A stretch of DNA of 64,000 bases from Peltaster fructicola (taxonomy: Eukaryota; Ascomycota; Dothideomycetes). Each line of letters begins with the position of its first letter. The first letter of the stretch is position 1. This document shows positions 10,873 to 22,292 of the stretch, piece by piece. Below the pieces are notes generated by a model that was not told the origin of the DNA, did no database searches, and was given only the letters and a program-made list of their open reading frames with translations. The translations under genes and the position numbers were made by a program. The stretch is from assembly GCA_001592805.2 (NCBI GenBank), contig CP051142.1, positions 1,674,001-1,738,000 on the forward strand, written 5' to 3'.

Positions 10873-12548
10873 ATGAGACCTATGATATGCCTACTCAGCA
10901 TACTCGGCTCAGCTGGCCTCTGCAATTCCCAGGCTCAACAGGTTGTGCTCGCTTCATATAACAGCTCACGGCCACCTAGCAGCCTGAGTGTTGCTATCAT
11001 CGGTACGAGATGATGCAGCGTTAAGCGTCTGCCTCATGCTGACGAATGCAAGGCGCTGGAGCAGCAGGCTCGTCAACGGCCTACCACTTATCACGCTTTG
11101 CAGCTGAAGCCAATCTTGCCATCAATATCACCATCCTTGAGCGCAACTCATATGTTGGAGGTCGTTCCACCACGATCAACGCATACGATGACCCAGGTTA
11201 TCCTCTTGAGCTCGGCGCAAGCATATTTGTCAAGGTCAACCATATTCTTGTCGATGCTGCGCGTACCTTCAATCTCACGACATCGAGCTTTGCTACTGCT
11301 CAGATAGCTGGTGATAGGGCGCCGTCTCTGGGCATCTGGGATGGTAACAAGTTCGTGATCACACTGAGCTCGTCCGGAGCTACATGGTGGGACACTGCCA
11401 AGTTCCTGCTGCGATACGGTCTTGCACCCATCAGGACCATGCGGCTTATGAGAACTACCGTCGGTAAGTTCTTAACCATGTACGATGAGCCTATATTTCC
11501 GTTTACTTCTCTCACCGAGGCCGCCGATAATGTGGATCTCCTGGGAGTTACGTCGATTCCTGGAACGAGGTATCTGTTTGACAACGGCATCTCGGCCTCC
11601 TTCGCTCATGACGTTATACAAGCTTCGACCAGAGTCAATTACGCGCAGAATCTAGAGCTGTTTCACGGTCTCGAAACCATGGTGTGTATGGCTACGGACG
11701 GTGCAATGGCCATTCAAGGAGGCAATTGGCAGATATTCGACCACTTCATTACTGCCTCGGACGCCAATCTTCTGCTGAACGCAACTGCTCATTCCATATC
11801 TCGTGAACTCGACGGTACATTCACCATACAAATGGCTTCTAAATCGTCGCAAGACTGCCGGACGACCAGCGAGAACTTCGATGCAGTTGTCATCGCAGCT
11901 CCGTTCGAGGGCTCTAAGATCTCCCTAGGTGACATGATCCATAAACCAGGACCAGTCGGCTATGTCAATCTGCACGTCACCATATTCACATCGCCTCATC
12001 GTCTGTCGCCCGGCTTTTTTGGCCTAAACGGCAACGACGATGTTCCAAGGACCGTCTTGACAACACTACTCTGCGATGACGCCCCAGAGACGTGTTTCAG
12101 TGTAGACGGCACTGCGCCGGACTTCTTTAGCATAAGCTTGTTGACAGCAGTGCAGAACCCTGGTACAGGGAGCACCGAATACGCTTACAAAGTCTTCTCT
12201 CATACTGCGCCATCCGATAGATGGCTGCAAGACATGCTTAGCACAGCTGAAGGAGCTGCAGAGAACCCCATCACATGGATTCATCGTAAATTGTGGCAGA
12301 GCTATCCTCTTGAGACGCCCAAAGATACATTTGAGCTGATTCAGCTGCACGACAAGCTGTGGTATACTGGTGGTATGGACAGCTTCATATCGACCATGGA
12401 GACGAATGCTCTGATGGGCAAAAACGTGGCGAAGCTCGTGGTGGAGGAGCTGCAGTCGCACAATGATAGTCAACGACCTCGATTGAGGGACAGCGAGTGG
12501 CCTCTCAAGGACAGACGCCAAACCAGCTTTTGCAATTCGACAGTATGA
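10873..12548 (+). CDS. Prenylcysteine lyase/oxidase (farnesylcysteine lyase)
   Basis: Exons 10873..11002 and 11053..12548 encode 541 residues; the 50-nt intron starts GTACGA and ends GCAAG. A cleavable signal peptide is visible (MRPMICLLSILGSAGLCNSQ). The intron splits the FAD-binding glycine motif, and splicing restores VAIIGAGAAGSSTAYHLS. The FAD segment continues with ITILERNSYVGGRSTTI. The C-terminal Prenylcys_lyase region includes NPITWIHRKLWQSYPLETP and KLWYTGGMDSFISTMETNAL. Family enzymes are FAD thioether oxidases of the lysosome/vacuole or secretory route that release cysteine and a prenyl aldehyde from degraded prenylated proteins. Several NxS/T sites fit a luminal protein. Its stop is only 39 bp from the convergent UTP22 stop. 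Confidence 0.9.
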
Positions 12549-12587
12549 GCATGTCAGTATGGAATATGCTCTGTGTTACTATCTGGC

Positions 12588-15500
12588 TCATCGTTTCATC
12601 ACCTCGATCCTTTCGATCATGTCCCCACCCAGTCTTGCAATCTCGGCCAGTATCGCTGTCTTGTTGATCTGCGCGAGCGTCATGTCTGTGCCGACGATCG
12701 GCTTCGTTGAGTAGGTCAGATTGACCTTCCAGTTTCGTTCCGAGGTCTGCGGCGTCCATACTCCACTGATGGCCATGCGATGAGGAAAGCCGCTGAAGAA
12801 GAAGATTGCAGAACCATATGCTGTCTGCAGCTCTTCCAACAGGTCGCTGACAGGCACATAGCCCACACTAGCAATGTCCGATGCTGCAGCAAGCTCGATG
12901 TTCTTGAATGCCGCTGCTTTCGTCTTGCGGTCACCTTGTGGAGACAGGTGTAGCACGAAGTCAAAGTCAGTCAACGACGAGGTAAAAAGTGTTCGGTAGT
13001 CAAGCTTGAGCCCCTGCGTCTGAATTTCTTCTAAAGCAGCACGAGCGAGTGTGTTGAGACGACTTACAACAACCTTGGAAGGTCTGTCGGTGCTGTATGT
13101 GGTGCCGTCGACATCCACATTGCTTGCAGCAAAAACCGTAACTCTGTTGAAGGCAGGATCGAGCTTCCGCCAAGCCTCGAAGCGTGTACGGATAGACGCC
13201 ATAGTGGCTGACTTCATGTCACGAGTAGAGCTCATGTCGACGATGAGCGGCTCGAATCTCCAATCCCATCTGGCCAGCCAAGCGATTGTCCGCAAGAAAC
13301 CAGTCTGCACGCTACTTGGGTGTGGCCACGGCCATGGCTGGACAAATGTGCGTGCTGCAAACAGCTCGATCAATTCTACGTCGAAATGATTGGCAAGAAC
13401 GTGCTGAGCCAGCCATCTTTCGAGTATCCGAATCGTCCCTTTGAGCGCTGGATAGCGACTACATAGCTGTGCAATCGCTTGTGCATGACCAGGCCGCTTG
13501 ACGTAGTCCCTCTTGCAGACTGCCAGCGCTGATGCAGCGAGCTCAACCGTCTTAGCATCGAGTGTCTTGTTCTTCAGCTGACGCTCGAGCAATGTCTGCT
13601 CACGATCGTGAAATATACGGATGCGAAACGCAGCACCAGATTCGTAGACAATGTCAAGGCATCCTTGATTGCGAATATCGTGCTCTTGGTTCTCGAGGCC
13701 AACACGAGAGCTCAATGGCTTACCGGAGTCGTGTAAAAGCTCGCTGAACTTCAGCAGGAATGCTATCTTTGTCCGCTGTATGGCAGCTAAGTCATCGGGC
13801 CATCTGCCTGAGCTTTCAAACTGAAGAACCACATCTCTCGGCATGCTTAAGGTGTGCTTGTCTTTGGTGGATTTGCTTGACGTGCGGTCCATCGCCGCTG
13901 GCACAATCTGACGAATTGGCAAAGGAAAGCCCTCAAGTGAGCGAATGTCCTGCTCCAACAGCTTGAAGGCTTCAGCCATCGCCTGTGAAGCATCACTACT
14001 GCGCATACCGAGTAGGCGGGTTTCCATGTCAACGCTGAACGTCACAGCAGCGTCGTCTGTGACGTAAAGGTGCTGCTGGAGTACGTATCGCACAACTTGC
14101 TCAAGCACTGCAGCTTTGCCAGCTCCAGTGTCCCATATCAAGGCTTCTGTTATACTGCCATCTTTGAAGCGTCGTAGCTCAGACTTGTCACCCCAAAACG
14201 TTCGAAATGCAGCAGAGGCTACCTTATCTTCTACCGATGGTCCATGGTCGACCGCTCGGTTTACAGTGTCAGCATTGACCGTTAGACCAATTGTGATGAT
14301 CGCGTTGTCGTTCGAATCAACATGTGCAGCATCGAGCTTCCAAGGTTTCGATCGTTCAGCGGTAAGCTCAATAGCTTTGATTCTATCGCCAAGGCCTCGA
14401 CGTAAGGTGTCATAAAGCTTGCTGTAGATGTCCTGTCCCTGTGTGGGGGCTTCCTTGATGCGTAGCTCAATGACAACGTCGTTGTTAAGCAAATCGACAT
14501 CCTTTCTTGTGATGAAGGCTGCTTCGAAGCCACTGAATTGCTGATCGCCAAGCATTGTCAATGTGAGTTTAGCCTCGATCTGTAGCTTCTTGTATGACCA
14601 TATCTGAAGCTTGTGGAAGATGTTGTGGGCACGTACTGCATCCCAAACAATGGGTAGCTCCAGACTGGTCGAGTCCAGAAGGGTACCATCGCCGATGATC
14701 ACAGGCTGCTTCACCAGATCTCTTGTGGCAAGAAATTGTAACGTCGCTTTGAAGAGTTGCATGCTATCCCATCTTTCACTGAGCACAGCCCTGCCGTTGG
14801 GTCCACCAGAAGTCAACAATAGTGCTAGAAGGGCACTCCATTCGAAGCTAGCAATGCCACCTTTTCTGCTTGTCGCACGGAAGCCGCGCTGTCGTAGCCA
14901 GGTCGACCCGAGTGAACAAGCATCCTTATATGCTTCACAAGTCGTGGACGTCTTGTGTAGGAGTTTGAGGTAAGCAGTGACGAGCATGTCAGCACGTATC
15001 GAAGAGTTGTACGAAGGCGTCGCGACACTCTCGACTTTACCCTTTCTCATACAGTTCTTGGTCGGCAGCAGCTTAGTTGATGGGAACAGGTCTGCTGCAA
15101 CGGCAGGCAGTATATTGATCTGCCAGTCACGAGTCGGCTTACCCGAATCGCTGGAGTTGACAGCACGCCGAGGTCGTATGGTGACTATTGGTCTTAGCTG
15201 GTCATCATGATGAGACTGAAAGCGGATGTCGAGATCGTTCGAATGGGCAACTCGTAAGCTCGAGGCTATGACGGCCAGGTAGAAGGCTCTTTTGTGAAAG
15301 TACCGGAAGTCCAAGTAGTCCTTTTCAGTGAACAGAGAGGACGGCATTTGCGCGACCATGTCCACATAGAGGAATTTACGAGCTCTGTTTGCAGTCTTCA
15401 TGGGATAGCTGCCAACAACATTGATGCTGGAAGGCTTCTCATACGCGAATTTGAGATTAGAATCTTCTGCAGGCGCAGGCGAGGGAAATGGTATGGCTAC

Positions 15501-16004
15501 CTTCTCTCGCATCAACACCTTTCGTGCACTGTCAAGGGTGAATGGTCCTTGGGCGGGAACAACGTCGATCGTGGTCTTGATGAGGTGCAGTGCCTCCTCT
15601 GCCTCGACCTCTCGTGCAGTATGCTTGGGTCGGAGCTGCTGAAGCAGTTGTGTTATCTGAGCCTTGAGCATGCTACTCTTGCCCGTGCCGTCTCCTTGGA
15701 ATGTGGATCGGACGTGCGCAGTCTTCTGGTGTCCGATCGTCCGTGAGCGATTCGCCGTGCTCTCCTCAAGATGTGGCTGCGCGTTGTCCTCCATCTCTTC
15801 ATCGTCATCGTCGCCATAGCTCTCCTCTGCATCTTGAAGCTGATCTACATCAGACGTCTGACTCTCGCCGTCACTTCCTGCAGCCAGATCTTGCTGTTCA
15901 GCGTCCTCGATCGCATCTGTGCCTGAGAACGATGCGAAAGAGGCATCGTCTTCCTCTTCTGAGGACACATGTTCGGTCTTCTGTCGCTTCCTGGCCTTTG
16001 ACAT
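12588..16004 (-). CDS. UTP22: U3 snoRNP / 90S pre-ribosome protein Utp22 (Nrap)
   Basis: A single exon encodes 1138 residues, in line with the 1150-1240 of yeast Utp22 and human NOL6. The first 80 residues are acidic with a basic start (MSKARKRQKTEH), as for a nucleolar protein. The rest has the successive Nrap domains, for example RADMLVTAYLKLLH, SFEWSALLALLLTSGGPNG, WGDKSELRRFKDGSITEALI and the C-terminal FFSGFPHRMAISGVW. Utp22 is part of the UTP-C module of the small-subunit processome, linking 18S rRNA processing with casein kinase 2 and Rrp7. The fold is a duplicated, catalytically dead nucleotidyltransferase plus PAP/OAS1 unit. It is divergent from the cystathionine gamma-synthase gene, 262 bp apart. 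Confidence 0.95.
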   Translation of the reverse strand: MSKARKRQKTEHVSSEEEDDASFASFSGTDAIEDAEQQDLAAGSDGESQTSDVDQLQDAEESYGDDDDEEMEDNAQPHLEESTANRSRTIGHQKTAHVRSTFQGDGTGKSSMLKAQITQLLQQLRPKHTAREVEAEEALHLIKTTIDVVPAQGPFTLDSARKVLMREKVAIPFPSPAPAEDSNLKFAYEKPSSINVVGSYPMKTANRARKFLYVDMVAQMPSSLFTEKDYLDFRYFHKRAFYLAVIASSLRVAHSNDLDIRFQSHHDDQLRPIVTIRPRRAVNSSDSGKPTRDWQINILPAVAADLFPSTKLLPTKNCMRKGKVESVATPSYNSSIRADMLVTAYLKLLHKTSTTCEAYKDACSLGSTWLRQRGFRATSRKGGIASFEWSALLALLLTSGGPNGRAVLSERWDSMQLFKATLQFLATRDLVKQPVIIGDGTLLDSTSLELPIVWDAVRAHNIFHKLQIWSYKKLQIEAKLTLTMLGDQQFSGFEAAFITRKDVDLLNNDVVIELRIKEAPTQGQDIYSKLYDTLRRGLGDRIKAIELTAERSKPWKLDAAHVDSNDNAIITIGLTVNADTVNRAVDHGPSVEDKVASAAFRTFWGDKSELRRFKDGSITEALIWDTGAGKAAVLEQVVRYVLQQHLYVTDDAAVTFSVDMETRLLGMRSSDASQAMAEAFKLLEQDIRSLEGFPLPIRQIVPAAMDRTSSKSTKDKHTLSMPRDVVLQFESSGRWPDDLAAIQRTKIAFLLKFSELLHDSGKPLSSRVGLENQEHDIRNQGCLDIVYESGAAFRIRIFHDREQTLLERQLKNKTLDAKTVELAASALAVCKRDYVKRPGHAQAIAQLCSRYPALKGTIRILERWLAQHVLANHFDVELIELFAARTFVQPWPWPHPSSVQTGFLRTIAWLARWDWRFEPLIVDMSSTRDMKSATMASIRTRFEAWRKLDPAFNRVTVFAASNVDVDGTTYSTDRPSKVVVSRLNTLARAALEEIQTQGLKLDYRTLFTSSLTDFDFVLHLSPQGDRKTKAAAFKNIELAAASDIASVGYVPVSDLLEELQTAYGSAIFFFSGFPHRMAISGVWTPQTSERNWKVNLTYSTKPIVGTDMTLAQINKTAILAEIARLGGDMIERIEVMKR

Positions 16005-16266
16005 GGTAGCACCAGCAACAACTCACTGCTGCGTGCAATGATCTTAGAGATGAAGTATCAACCAAAATTCGACATGTGCCTCCGAAGCTCTGACGCAGTT
16101 CTGTTCCACACTAGCGTGCGGCTCTGCGAGACCCTAGTTCGGCCCACCACTTCTGCGAGATCGCTCATGACTCTGCAAGTGAATATTGCTTTGGAATCAT
16201 ACATGTAATCTCAACTACGGACAAGAGTTCTACTCAGTCGACACACCTCGGCTACTAAGTGCAACG

Positions 16267-18203
16267 ATGCCTGGTGTCCTTCTGCCATTCAATGATACCC
16301 TGGGCCAGACAATCCCGGCAGACACTCCTCACGTGAGGTCAACACTTCTCGATCGATCAGACGATGCTAATCTCGAGACCAGGCTGTCAGTGTTTCACTA
16401 CCAACATGGGCTGCGAACGTCGGCTACGAGAAGGGCGAACCATGGGTGCTTCAGAAGATGAAGTGTGGCTATCCTAGGTGCGCGGATCGTCAGGCAAACA
16501 CATCGCCACACCAGACTGATAGTGACAGGTTCTTCATTCATCCTTCAATCGATAAGCTCGCCCACAACATAGTCGAACTGTATGGCGACGTCAAGACTGA
16601 GAAGGCAATGCTATTTCCGACGCACCGCTGTGCTATCCGAGCAACTGATTTCGTTCTCGCTCAGGGATCGAAGGTCGATCCGTCAACGCTCAGGATCATA
16701 GACCTGGTGTGTCCTCCGGACAAGGCTTCCTCTGACACACTCAGGATTCAACCAAAGTTGTCAGCGTTCATATATCCTGCAGAACACTGGCCCATAACCA
16801 AGCTGTTTTGGCAGCACACGGGCGAAGGCGTGCAAAGCAGACGTGCTGAGTTCTGCCAGAAGGCACTGGACGATGGACTGCTCGTTGATGCCAAGACCGT
16901 TGCACAAGCCCAGGTAAGACCATGCAAAGGCCCTCGAAGATATCAGCGAGTGCGCTCCATTGACGGCATTCATCACAATGCTGTCCAGTCAATAGCTCCG
17001 GAGACCAACGGACATGCCGAGCCTACAAATGACGGAGCGCTTTTCGTGGAAGAACGCTTCGGTAGGAACCTCGACGTGGGCTTTGCAGCTCAGGCAAAAC
17101 AGGCTGTGCGTAGAAGGATCGCTGGTTCATTGACTAGCAGTCAAGAACTACCCGACTCACTCCACCAGCCTACAGATACAAAACGAGAACGATCACAAGA
17201 CGTTCCAGGCTTCTCGATCGACGACGTCTACCTATTTCCGTGCGGCATGAACGCTATCTACACCTCGCATCGGCTGCTCCGAGTGGCACGAGAAGAGCTG
17301 AAAAGCGTCATGTACGGCTTTCCCTACGTCGACACTCTCAAGATACTCGAGAAGTTCGGTGCTGGCGCCGTGTTCTACGGACACTGCTCTGCCGCAGAGC
17401 TCGATGACCTCGAACGACGACTGCAGGGAGGGGAGCGCATTCTCTCGTTGTACTGCGAATTTCCCGGTAACCCTCTGCTCCTGACACCAGATCTCGCACG
17501 CATACGACAGCTGGCCGATCGGTACGACTTCGCTGTCGTTGTTGATGAGACAATCGGCAATTTTCTCAACATACACGTGCTCCCACAAGTTGACATCCTT
17601 GTCAGTTCGCTCACCAAGATCTTCAGTGGTGATAGCAATGTCATGGGTGGCAGCATGATTCTGAATCCTAGCAGTCGTTACTACGACAGGTTACGAGAGG
17701 TCATTGAACACGAGTACGAGGACAACCTGTTCGAGGAGGATAGCGTCTATCTCGAACGGAACAGTCGTGACTTCGTCACTCGTATTCAGAGAATCAACCA
17801 AAATGCTGAAGCCATTGCCGATCTCCTACAGGCACATCCTCGGGTCAAGAAAGTCAGCTATCCAAAGTATGGCGAGACGAAGAAGCTCTACGACGCTTTC
17901 AAATTACCAGATGGTGGCTATGGAGGACTGTTGAGCGCTACATTCCACACACTGGAAGACGCCGAGATCTTTTATGACAATCTGGACTGTAGCAAAGGAC
18001 CTAGTCTCGGCACCAACTTCACACTCGCATCTCCGTTTGTCATTCTGGCACATTTTACTGAATTGGAGTGGGCCGCAGAGTACGGCTGCGAAGCAAGTTT
18101 AGTGCGGTTCAGTGTTGGTCTAGATGATACGAACGAGCTGCTGGCCAGGTTTCAGCAAGCTCTGACGGCTCTGTCGCGTACTGGGGTATCTAATGCTGCA
18201 TAA
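16267..18203 (+). CDS. STR2: Cystathionine gamma-synthase (PLP enzyme)
   Basis: Exons 16267..16332, 16383..16477 and 16529..18203 encode 611 residues, or 586 if 16914..16988 is also an intron. Splicing restores the fungal N-terminal block AVSVSLPTWAANVGYEKGEP and GYPRFFIHPSIDKLA. The Cys/Met-metabolism PLP fold follows, with VVVDETIGNF and the PLP-lysine segment SSLTKIFSGDSNVMGGS near the end of the large domain. The fungal (STR2 / Neurospora met-7 type) enzyme makes cystathionine from cysteine and an O-acyl homoserine in transsulfuration. The long N-terminal extension is a hallmark of this fungal subgroup. At 16914 a perfect GTAAGA donor opens a 75-nt stretch ending TCCAG that is in frame and has no family match. 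The gene converges on SMC6 with 22 bp between stops. Confidence 0.9.
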
Positions 18204-18225
18204 AATCATTGTATCATGTACACTG

Positions 18226-21200
18226 TCATGCCTGTGTGAAGGGCAGTGCTTGCTGTCCACGTTCTGGATCACTCATCCGATGAATCCGCACATCATCTCC
18301 CAGCTCCACGTCCTGCATTGACTGCGGTGTGATTAGGATGAATTGGCGACCCACCGCACGTCGTGCTGCCTTGATCATCATGCTCATACTCATGGAACGG
18401 TTAGCGCTGTCCATGAAGACGTCGAACTCATCGAGGCAACGAATCGGACTGCCCATCGCTTCCCAGATAGAAAGCAGCAGACAGATGGTTGAGAACGATT
18501 TCTCGCCTCCGGAGAGCGTTCGTGCCTCTCGACCGGCCGCTGACTGCCTGGTGAGGTCAGGCTCCACAGAGAGGTCGAGCATCTTGTCCTTGTGGTCCAT
18601 GATGATGTTTCCACGGAAGTTTCGCTCGCTGAGAAGATAGGTAAAACTGGAGCGAGCTCGACACGAAATCCACTTGCGAAACTCCTTCCAGCGATGGCGT
18701 CGTTCGCCCAACGAAGCTTTGAGTTGCTGTGCATCTGTCAGTTTGAGCACTATAGCTTTATGCTAGGGACCTACTATGCCAAGGTCCTTGAGGTTGGTGT
18801 ACTCCTTGTAGGCCTGGTTCATTGCGGCTCTGGACTCCCTCCAAGCCATCGTCAGCTCTTCAAGAGTGCCACCAGCAGCTTCTTGAGCGTGCTCGAGATC
18901 TTTCTGGAAGCGTTCGAGCTTCTCGTCGAGCTTAGTGGGAGTCATCCCGGCGTCTACAGGGATGCGAGGACACACTTTCTCGGCATTACTGACGAAGTCC
19001 TCGTCCAGGATCTTTTGTTGCGCATCTCGCTCGTTGATTCGAGTCTGGATCTCGCTCTTGCGATCATTGATTGCTGCAAATGCCTCATTCTTCTTCTTGA
19101 GAGCAGCCATACGCTTCTCGGCGAGCTGTCGACTTTGGTTCGTTGCGTCCTCCACTCGTTGCTCATGACCTCTCACTCTCTCGGTGATTTCGTCTAGTCG
19201 AGCTTTCAAGTCTCTTTGTGTCTCGTCAAGGTTGACTTTCTGCTCGACTAGATCCTGTACAATGTTCTTCTGCACTTCCTCCGCATCCTTGGCCGCCTCA
19301 AGCTGGCGCTCGAGTTCTTGTAGACGTCCATCTTTGGGTCGATTGTTGTCAATCTCTGCCTTCAGGACATCGATGTCGTCCGTCAATTGCTGCACAGCCC
19401 TGATCTTCGCTGTTCTAACACGTTTGCCCATCTCAACCGCCTGCTTAGAAGTTTCATGCTGTTGTCTTACACGGCGAAACTCTTGTACCGATCTGTCTAA
19501 ATCACGCTTGGCAACAGCGACACGATCCATTGCGAGTGCAATTTGCTCCTCACGACTTGTCTGCATTCTTGAGGCGCCTTGCCATGTCTGGATCGAGCTG
19601 GATCTCTGTCCGCCGAATCGCGACCAGTCGTATCTGACGCCGCCACCTTTTCGGTCGTCAGCCATGACGATGACAGCCTTGACGTTGAGCGGTCGACTTT
19701 CCGCGGCATAGTAGCGGTATCCTTGTTGGCGGTCCTGGATAAGGACGATCTGCTCGATTGCTTGATTGATAATAAGCTGATTTCGGACCAGATCGTTGTC
19801 GATATTAACGACTCGAAGAATTGTATCCACATTTCCCTCTGGTTCTTTGCCAGTCGTGTCCAGGGGTGTAGCGTCGCCAATGACCACGCTGGCTGGAGTG
19901 TATCCTGCTCTTTTCATAAGTTCCATAAGGCGTTGTTGATCTTCTCGGCAGGTGACGGCAAACTGTTCGAGCGAGCCACCCAAAGTCTTCTCGATCAGAC
20001 CCATCCATTCAGGCTTCTTGAGTTTCAAATAATTGCCAAAGGGGCCGACAGGCTTGCTTTTCCAACCTGTCTCGCAGTCGATCAGCTGCACGACCCGATC
20101 TGTGTTGCGTCTGTAACCGTTGAAACGCTGACTTTGTACTCTCTGAAGGTTGTGAAGCGCAGCTTCGGCTCGCTCGACAATGCCTTTGTGCTCTTCGATC
20201 GGTGTCCCAGCTCCTTCCAAAGCTTTTGCTGCTGTAAGCCTGGCCTCTTCCAGCACAGGTAGTGTACCTTCGTGAGCAGTACGATCTTGATGTGCGATCT
20301 CAAGATCTGACTTCAGCTGGTCAAGCCTCTCCAGCCGTTGGGTGTGCTCATGTCCGTCGGCGTCAGCCAGTAACTCTCGCTCAGCTCGAATATCTGCTTC
20401 TAGCTTCACTCGCTTTGTCTGTTCGTTCTTGTAGTCTTGCTTGGAATTGCGAACGTTCGATTGCATCTCCATGAGTCGATTCCTACCTTGAGTGAATTCG
20501 TCTTGCACACCATTCAGTTCGATCGTGGCTGGCTCGAGTTCGTTCTGAAGCTCTATCGCAAGATTCGTCGCTTGCTCGTGGGCATGCTCGCGTGCTTCAA
20601 ACTCGCCAGCAGCACTTTCGGCTTCGTGTTGAACTCTTTCGAGATGTGTCTCGGCAATGGTGACTTGCTCTGTACATTTCTCAAGCAGGCGCTCTTGCTC
20701 TTCTACCTGCGCCCAGGCATGCATTCTCATCGTCTTCTGGACCTCAAGTCGGATGGAATCACTAGCCTCCAATCTCTTTTTGCGATCCTCGGCCACTTTC
20801 GCTTCTGCTTGAAGGCCTCTGATGTCTTCCTCTCTGTCGACAAGACGTGTCTCGAGCTCGTTAACACTCTCCTCAAGCAAGTTGTAGTCTGCATCCAGCG
20901 TTTCAAGTTGTGTGCCACGAATGAAGAATTTGTACTTGTCGCTAGCCGTGCTGTTCGAGAGAAATTGTCGAGCCATGTCTTGATTGAGAACATTGATAGG
21001 GTTGTCGAGTTGAAGTCCAAAGTAGTCCACGATGTCGTCTAGATCTCGCTTCTTGGTGCTGACGATTCCTTCGTGAGCGTTCTTGATTTTGAAACCGCTT
21101 GTACCAGCACGTGTGAAATGTCTCTCCACGATAATGCTCCGCCCATAGAGATCTGGCTTGTAAGCACCATCGCCCTGGTTTTTGATCTTCACCGCGAGTG

Positions 21201-21781
21201 TTGCAGTGTCCTGACCTTCTTTGATCATGCTCTTCAAGCTTGAACCTCTGTTTGTTGATGACGCCTTGGCTCCCAGACACATTGTCAGTGCTGTCATGAC
21301 CGCGCTCTTGCCACTGCCGTTGTGGCCGATGATGAAATTGATCAGTGGGCCCAGCTTGATCCTCAGCTTCGAATGACACATGAAATTGCGGCAGAAGACT
21401 TCCTCAATGATGCCGTTCTCCATCTCAACATTTTCGCGGATAGTTCGCATCTGTCGTTCCACAAACTGTGTGCTTCGTAGCTCATCTACTTCCATGGTTT
21501 CATCGTCATCGGAATAGACTCGCGTCTCTGGCAACATCGACCCGAGTCGTGAGAGTGTGTCCGGGATATCCTCATCATCGTCGTCGTCGGAGACAGTGGA
21601 GCCACCTCTCTCAGCGGCTAAGACTGTACGAGATCGCTTCTGCTATATCCTGTCAGTCAACGTGAGGCGCGGGACAGTCGATGCTGCTCACAGTGGATTG
21701 TCGCAAGCTTGATGATGCGCTCTCGATGTCGACATCGTCGTCGACTTGCAGCGCGTCGCGCGAGCGCTTGCGGGAGCTCAT
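18226..21781 (-). CDS. SMC6: Structural maintenance of chromosomes protein 6 (Smc5/6 complex)
   Basis: Exons 21781..21692, 21642..18775 and 18726..18226 encode 1152 residues, close to yeast Smc6 (1114). The second intron (48 nt, GTAGGT...CTGACAGATGCACAG) is in frame and contains the only stop of the region. The N-terminal ATPase half has FIIGHNGSGKSAVMTALT (Walker A). Long coiled coils follow, broken by a hinge near KPVGPFGNYLKLKKPEW. The C-terminal half carries the ABC signature LSGGEKSFSTICLLLSIWEA and Walker B PIRCLDEFDVFMD. The acidic, basic-started N-terminus (MSSRKRSRDALQ) is typical. With Smc5 and Nse proteins it acts in homologous-recombination repair and sister-chromatid disentangling. 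A longer in-frame start at 21883 exists but lacks support. Confidence 0.95.
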
Positions 21782-22292
21782 CGCTCGGGGTGTGTGTCGT
21801 GCGCAGGCAGGTGAAGTGGAAGTGGCAGGGTCGCGTCGACGTGTAGACTCGCGAGAGTTTAGCGTTAAGCTATAAACGCACAATCACGTGACGAGGATCT
21901 ATATATGCTTGCCAGACTTCCTTGATTCTAGCAACATCCTTTAGCGACATGAGGACGACTCGAGTCCCTCTCAGACTTGACTCCTTGCGAGTATCATTGA
22001 GAAGCACGGTCGATCTAATCTGGTAAAGAAGTGATTGCGATGGGTATATAACTCGTCCAAACGTGACAATCAGATCTATCTGTAGGTCTAGTCATTATAG
22101 AATGCCCCAACCTTCTGGTATTACGGCAGGCTTCCAAGCTGATGATGTTATTAGTGGTTGGCAAGCGTCCGTGTTGCCAGTGAGAGCAGCAGCAATTGTG
22201 TATCAATGTAACATGCGCATGCTCGCTCTGTACTTCCATGGTATCGTAACCTCGCAAGCATGGTCGCCTTATTGTTGGGCTTGTCCTCGCGT
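21782..22292. other. Intergenic, SMC6 promoter and YTP1-like 3' end
   Basis: A 511-bp gap. A palindromic E-box-like site lies at 21884-21891 and a TATAAA at 21871, both about 100 bp before the SMC6 start. Otherwise I see no gene. Confidence 0.5.
21884..21891. promoter_or_regulatory. TCACGTGA palindrome upstream of SMC6
   Basis: The 8-base palindrome TCACGTGA is the core site of Cbf1/SREBP-type bHLH factors in fungi. It lies 103 bp upstream of the chosen SMC6 start. That it is used here is inference; such 8-mers also occur by chance. Confidence 0.35.

Noticed and set aside
19579-20262. A 227-codon plus-strand frame inside SMC6
   Set aside because: It lies antisense to conserved hinge and coiled-coil coding and has no family resemblance.
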